Part shown: piece after piece, positions 13,117-15,836 of the stretch
Numbering within the stretch: the stretch's first letter is position 1
How the letters are laid out: each line of letters opens with the position of its first letter
DNA from: Acidobacteria bacterium UBA823
GTDB lineage: Bacteria; Acidobacteriota; Vicinamibacteria; Vicinamibacterales; UBA823
NCBI GenBank assembly: GCA_002296225.1
Contig: DBHR01000053.1
Location: 8,983 to 24,818 of the forward strand
Direction: 5' to 3'
Length of the DNA: 15,836 nt
Position numbers and translations under genes: made by a program
Notes under the pieces: generated by a model
Databases searched by the model: none
What the model was told of the DNA's origin: nothing
Seen by the model: the letters and a program-made list of their open reading frames with translations, nothing else

Positions 13117-14937
13117 CTAACGAGGCATCGCAAAGTAGGCGAGGATAGCATCGGCAATTCCGGCGCCAACAGCGGCTGTCAACTCTTCGCGCGTCGCTCG
13201 GCGGACGCCGGCGAGGCTGCCAAACCGACTCAAGAGCTGGCGGCGACGACGTGGACCGACACCCGGCACCTCATCGAGCTCCGATCGAAGATTTCGTTTT
13301 GTCCTCGCCTGCCGATGGAAGGTAACGGCGAAGCGGTGTGCCTCGTCCCGCATCCGCTGCAACAAATGTAGTGCCCCACTCGACGACGGCATTACGATGG
13401 GGTCAGGCCGGTCACGCATCACAACCAATTCCTCGCGCTTGGCGAGGCCGACCGCCACAAGATTACCGAGGCCAAGTTCACTGAAGGCCCCGTACGCGGC
13501 AGAAAGCTGCGCCTTCCCTCCGTCGATGACGACGAGATCGGGGAACGGCCCGCCCTCTTCGAGAAGCCTTCGATACCGCCGGAGAACGACCTCGCGCATC
13601 GCGGCGAAATCATCCGGATGTCCGGTGCCGCCGTCGTAGCGAACGCGGTACTTTCGGTACTCGCCCCGCACCATCTGACCGTGCTCGCTAACGACCATCG
13701 CCCCCACCGTCTCGCTACCTTGGAACGTCGAAATATCAAAACACTCGATTCGATGAGGCGTTGCGGCGAGACCGAGCGCCTCGCGGAGCGTCTCGACCGC
13801 GGCACGATGGGCGGCCACGTCATCACTGGCCCGGGTCTCATAGGCCAACGCGGCGTTGCGGGCGGCTAAATCGAGCAGGCCTCGCTTATCGCCCCGCTTC
13901 GGTACCACCACCCGCACCCGACCACCACCCCGCAATGAAAGCCACCCCTCGAGCGCGTCGCGATCGCTTAACGTCACCGGCACGTGGATCTCCGGCGGCG
14001 CCTGGCGCTCCTCATAGAACTGTTGAAGACCCGCCTGTAGCACATCGGCTTCGTCCGAACCCCTAACTGTCGTAGTGTCGGCAACCAACTCGATCCGCTC
14101 GATGACACGGCCGCGCCGCATCTGGAACACCTGGATGACCGCTCCCGCTGGCCCTACTCGGGCGCTGAACACATCGCGGTCACCGAGTTTCGCTGTTGAC
14201 ATCTTTTGCTGGCGATCACGCAACGTCTCAACCGTCCGGATGGCGTCGCGCCAGTGAGCCGCTTCCTCAAACCGCTCGGCTTCCGCCACGTCGCGCATCC
14301 GCGTCGCAAGCTGCCGAATCAGCTCGTCATTACGCCCAGCGAGGAAGAGTCGCGTATCCTCCACAGCTCGCGCATACCGTTCACTGGAACACAGCTCAGC
14401 CACGCAGGGTGCAATGCAACGCTTGATGTCATACTCCAAGCAGGGTCGCCCTCGGCGGCCGGTGATGATCTCGTTGCACGACCTAATCCCAAAGAGCCGA
14501 TGCGTGAGCGACATCGTCCTTCGAGCGAGCCGAGTTGGTAGAAATGGGCCCGCGTAAAACGCGCCATCGCGTTCCACGCGGCGTGTCACGAGCACTCGCG
14601 GGCATGATTCGTTCGTCGTCAGCTGTAGATAGCTGTAATTTTTATCGTCGCGCAGTAGCACGTTGTACTTAGGCGACCTCTGTTTGATGAGGTGGTTCTC
14701 GAGCGCCAGAGCTTCCACAACCGAATCGGTGACAATCACTTCCAGTCCTGCGATTTCGTTGAGGAGCGCGTCCATCCGTGGGTTCGTTCCGTGCGCACTC
14801 ATGTAGCTGCGGACCCGGTCGCGCAGCGTGCGAGCTTTGCCGACGTAGATCGTGTCGCCGTTGCAATTGGCGAATAGATAGACGCCGGGTTGCTCCGGCA
14901 ATCTGGCGATCTGTCGCTTGAGATCCCCGATGGGCAT
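13117..14937 (-). CDS. uvrC: Excinuclease ABC subunit C
   Basis: Nuclease that makes both cuts around a lesion in UvrAB-directed nucleotide excision repair. The 606-residue product is complete. The GIY-YIG domain (about 14-92) has PGVYLF, IYVGKA (30-35), Y45, E80 and N92 for the 3' cut. Four cysteines at C154, C166, C174 and C178 keep the spacing proposed to bind an iron-sulfur cluster in E. coli UvrC. The UVR coiled coil is at 207-241. The RNase-H-like nuclease for the 5' cut has D401 (FDIS), D472 (VIDGG) and H534 (DEAHRFA). Tandem helix-hairpin-helix motifs (LDEVPGVGPRRRRQLLSRFGS and following) end the protein. ATG 14937 has no clear ribosome binding site, but an in-frame TAG just upstream rules out extension. 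It is first in the minus-strand block, 55 bases ahead of the protease gene. Confidence 0.97.
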   Translation of the reverse strand: MPIGDLKRQIARLPEQPGVYLFANCNGDTIYVGKARTLRDRVRSYMSAHGTNPRMDALLNEIAGLEVIVTDSVVEALALENHLIKQRSPKYNVLLRDDKNYSYLQLTTNESCPRVLVTRRVERDGAFYAGPFLPTRLARRTMSLTHRLFGIRSCNEIITGRRGRPCLEYDIKRCIAPCVAELCSSERYARAVEDTRLFLAGRNDELIRQLATRMRDVAEAERFEEAAHWRDAIRTVETLRDRQQKMSTAKLGDRDVFSARVGPAGAVIQVFQMRRGRVIERIELVADTTTVRGSDEADVLQAGLQQFYEERQAPPEIHVPVTLSDRDALEGWLSLRGGGRVRVVVPKRGDKRGLLDLAARNAALAYETRASDDVAAHRAAVETLREALGLAATPHRIECFDISTFQGSETVGAMVVSEHGQMVRGEYRKYRVRYDGGTGHPDDFAAMREVVLRRYRRLLEEGGPFPDLVVIDGGKAQLSAAYGAFSELGLGNLVAVGLAKREELVVMRDRPDPIVMPSSSGALHLLQRMRDEAHRFAVTFHRQARTKRNLRSELDEVPGVGPRRRRQLLSRFGSLAGVRRATREELTAAVGAGIADAILAYFAMPR

Positions 14938-15033
14938 AGGCTACACTGCGACCATGGCGGATGCCTTCCGGCTTAGGTGACCGGACGCGTTTCCAGTCCA
15001 TGAAGCTACGGGCCCGCGTGCCGCGAACCCACG

Positions 15034-15039
15034 ATTATA
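15034..15039 (-). promoter_or_regulatory. Candidate -10 box for uvrC and the following operon
   Basis: A perfect TATAAT on the minus strand, about 97 bases before the uvrC ATG. No good -35 is found at 16 to 18 bases, where the sequence overlaps the start of the divergent plus-strand gene. It is the best promoter element at the head of the minus-strand block. Confidence 0.38.
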
Positions 15040-15061
15040 CGGCGAGTCCTTTCAGTCTTTG

Positions 15062-15670
15062 ATGACTTTCACCGGCGCCATCGGTGCCCTCTGCATGTTC
15101 CCATTACGCGCGCTCATCGCGGTAAGCGTGTCGCTTCGCATACATCCGAACGTGCTCACTGTTATGGGCGTACTGGTCAACATGTTTGCGGCCTGGGCGC
15201 TCGCCCTCGGCCACTTCACGTTGGCCGGTGTCATCATGATCGTTGCGAACATCTTCGACTTCATCGACGGCAAGGTCGCCGAGCAACTGCAGTTACGGTC
15301 GGCCTTTGGCGCCTTCTGGGATTCAGTGATGGACCGCTTCTCGGATATCTCGCTATTCATCGGCCTTATCTATCTCTACGCGCAGCTAGGCCGGACCGAT
15401 TACGTCATGATCACTGCACTCGTAATGATGTTCTCCGTGCTCACAAGCTACACGCGTGCCCGCGCGGAATCACTGATCACAAAATGTAAAGTCGGCTTCA
15501 TGGAACGGCCAGAGCGGATTGTGTTGTTCATGATTGGCGCGTTCACTAACCGGATGGCGGCAGTGCTCTGGGTGATCGGTGTGCTCTCAATCGTTACAGT
15601 TGCCAGTCGGATCTACTACACATGGCATAAGCTAAACCACACCCAGAACGGAGCGGCTGGATGGGCATAA
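15062..15670 (+). CDS. CDP-alcohol phosphatidyltransferase, PIP-synthase-like
   Basis: Membrane enzyme that transfers a phosphatidyl group from CDP-diacylglycerol to an alcohol. The 202-residue product has about six hydrophobic segments and the family motif at 66-91: D66, D69, G70, A73, G83, D87 and D91 keep the D-x2-D-G-x2-A-x9-G-x3-D-x3-D spacing. The usual arginine after the alanine is replaced by glutamate (E74). YTRARAE (130-136) and GFMERPERI (145-153) resemble phosphatidylinositol-phosphate and archaetidylinositol-phosphate synthases, so an inositol phosphate acceptor is a reasonable but unproven guess; a PgsA-like role remains possible. ATG 15062 directly follows an in-frame TTG (15059), and neither has a clear ribosome binding site. 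The end overlaps the next gene by 10 bases. Confidence 0.88.
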   Translation: MTFTGAIGALCMFPLRALIAVSVSLRIHPNVLTVMGVLVNMFAAWALALGHFTLAGVIMIVANIFDFIDGKVAEQLQLRSAFGAFWDSVMDRFSDISLFIGLIYLYAQLGRTDYVMITALVMMFSVLTSYTRARAESLITKCKVGFMERPERIVLFMIGAFTNRMAAVLWVIGVLSIVTVASRIYYTWHKLNHTQNGAAGWA

Positions 15671-15836
15671 ACCGCGCGTTAACCTTCCCGTTCGTCATCC
15701 TCTGGAATGCAATCTTCTGGACACACGAGCGCACGACCTGGCAATACGACCTCATGGTCCTCGCCATCCTGGCGTTCGTCTGGTTGACGCCACCCACTTG
15801 GCTTGGCGACCCAATGGCAAAAGGCCAGGGCCTCAT
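15661..15836 (+). CDS. Hydrophobic membrane protein of unknown function (cut by window edge)
   Basis: An ATG at 15661, in a different frame from the preceding gene and overlapping its last 10 bases, opens a reading frame of 58 codons that continues past the window end. GGAG (15650-15653) lies 7 bases upstream, which supports a real start. The visible part begins MGINRALTFPFVILWNAIFW, continues through a charged turn (THERTTWQ) and a second hydrophobic segment (LMVLAILAFVWLTPP), then WLGDPMAKG. That suggests two membrane segments with a short loop. I do not recognise the family. Overlap with the phosphatidyltransferase gene implies cotranscription and perhaps a role in the same lipid pathway. 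Confidence 0.6.
   Translation, partial: MGINRALTFPFVILWNAIFWTHERTTWQYDLMVLAILAFVWLTPPTWLGDPMAKGQGL

Noticed and set aside
12657..13148. Plus-strand frame of 163 codons antisense to the protease gene
   Set aside because: The opposite strand encodes a clear M50 protease with intact zinc motifs; this frame is Arg/Gln-rich and motif-free.
14967..14985. TCCGG / CCGGA inverted repeat upstream of uvrC
   Set aside because: Only 5 bp with a 9-base loop; expected by chance in GC-rich DNA.
15594..15836. Minus-strand frame of 80 codons at the right edge
   Set aside because: It is antisense to the phosphatidyltransferase end and to a plus-strand frame that has a good ribosome binding site and membrane-protein character.

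Overview
The window reads as ordinary chromosome from a GC-rich bacterium, most likely an acidobacterium of the Vicinamibacteria type (inference). The main clue is a secreted protein of the acidobacterial VWFA-related family (TIGR03436 type). Supporting clues are the domain types of the housekeeping genes and their order (site-2 protease, trpS, scpA, scpB, rluB, cmk, rpsA, ihfB-like). I see no IS element, phage gene, tRNA, rRNA or CRISPR array.

Left part (1-4016, all minus strand): the 5' end of a large gene runs off the left edge; its N-terminus resembles the receiver-like domain found in front of some PEP-synthase-like proteins. It is followed by an NADP-type glutamate dehydrogenase (gdhA) with a plausible promoter region, then the exported VWFA-related protein. 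A short divergent gap leads to a plus-strand short/branched-chain-type acyl-CoA dehydrogenase (4177-5346). Its stop codon overlaps that of the convergent HIT gene inside a single CTAG.

Central block (5343-14937, all minus strand, transcribed right to left): uvrC, M50 site-2 protease, trpS, scpA, scpB, rluB, cmk, a 441-bp gap, rpsA, an ihfB-like HU/IHF gene and an Ap4A-phosphorylase-like HIT gene. From the protease gene to cmk the genes are packed with 4 to 19-bp overlaps (GTGA, ATGA) or gaps under 20 bp, which suggests one translationally coupled operon for DNA repair, chromosome condensation, tRNA charging, rRNA modification and CMP phosphorylation. The cmk-rpsA-ihfB order is the one known from E. 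coli. rpsA probably also has its own promoter in the 441-bp gap, which holds a strong bulged stem-loop and a possible leader stem.

Right end (15062-15836, plus strand): a CDP-alcohol phosphatidyltransferase, most like phosphatidylinositol-phosphate synthases, overlaps by 10 bp the start of a small hydrophobic membrane protein cut by the window edge.

No clearly new multigene system is visible. The points worth a second look are the truncated receiver/PEP-synthase-like gene, the glutamate in place of the usual arginine in the phosphatidyltransferase motif, the lack of a canonical metal site in the VWA protein, and several structured non-coding segments around rpsA.
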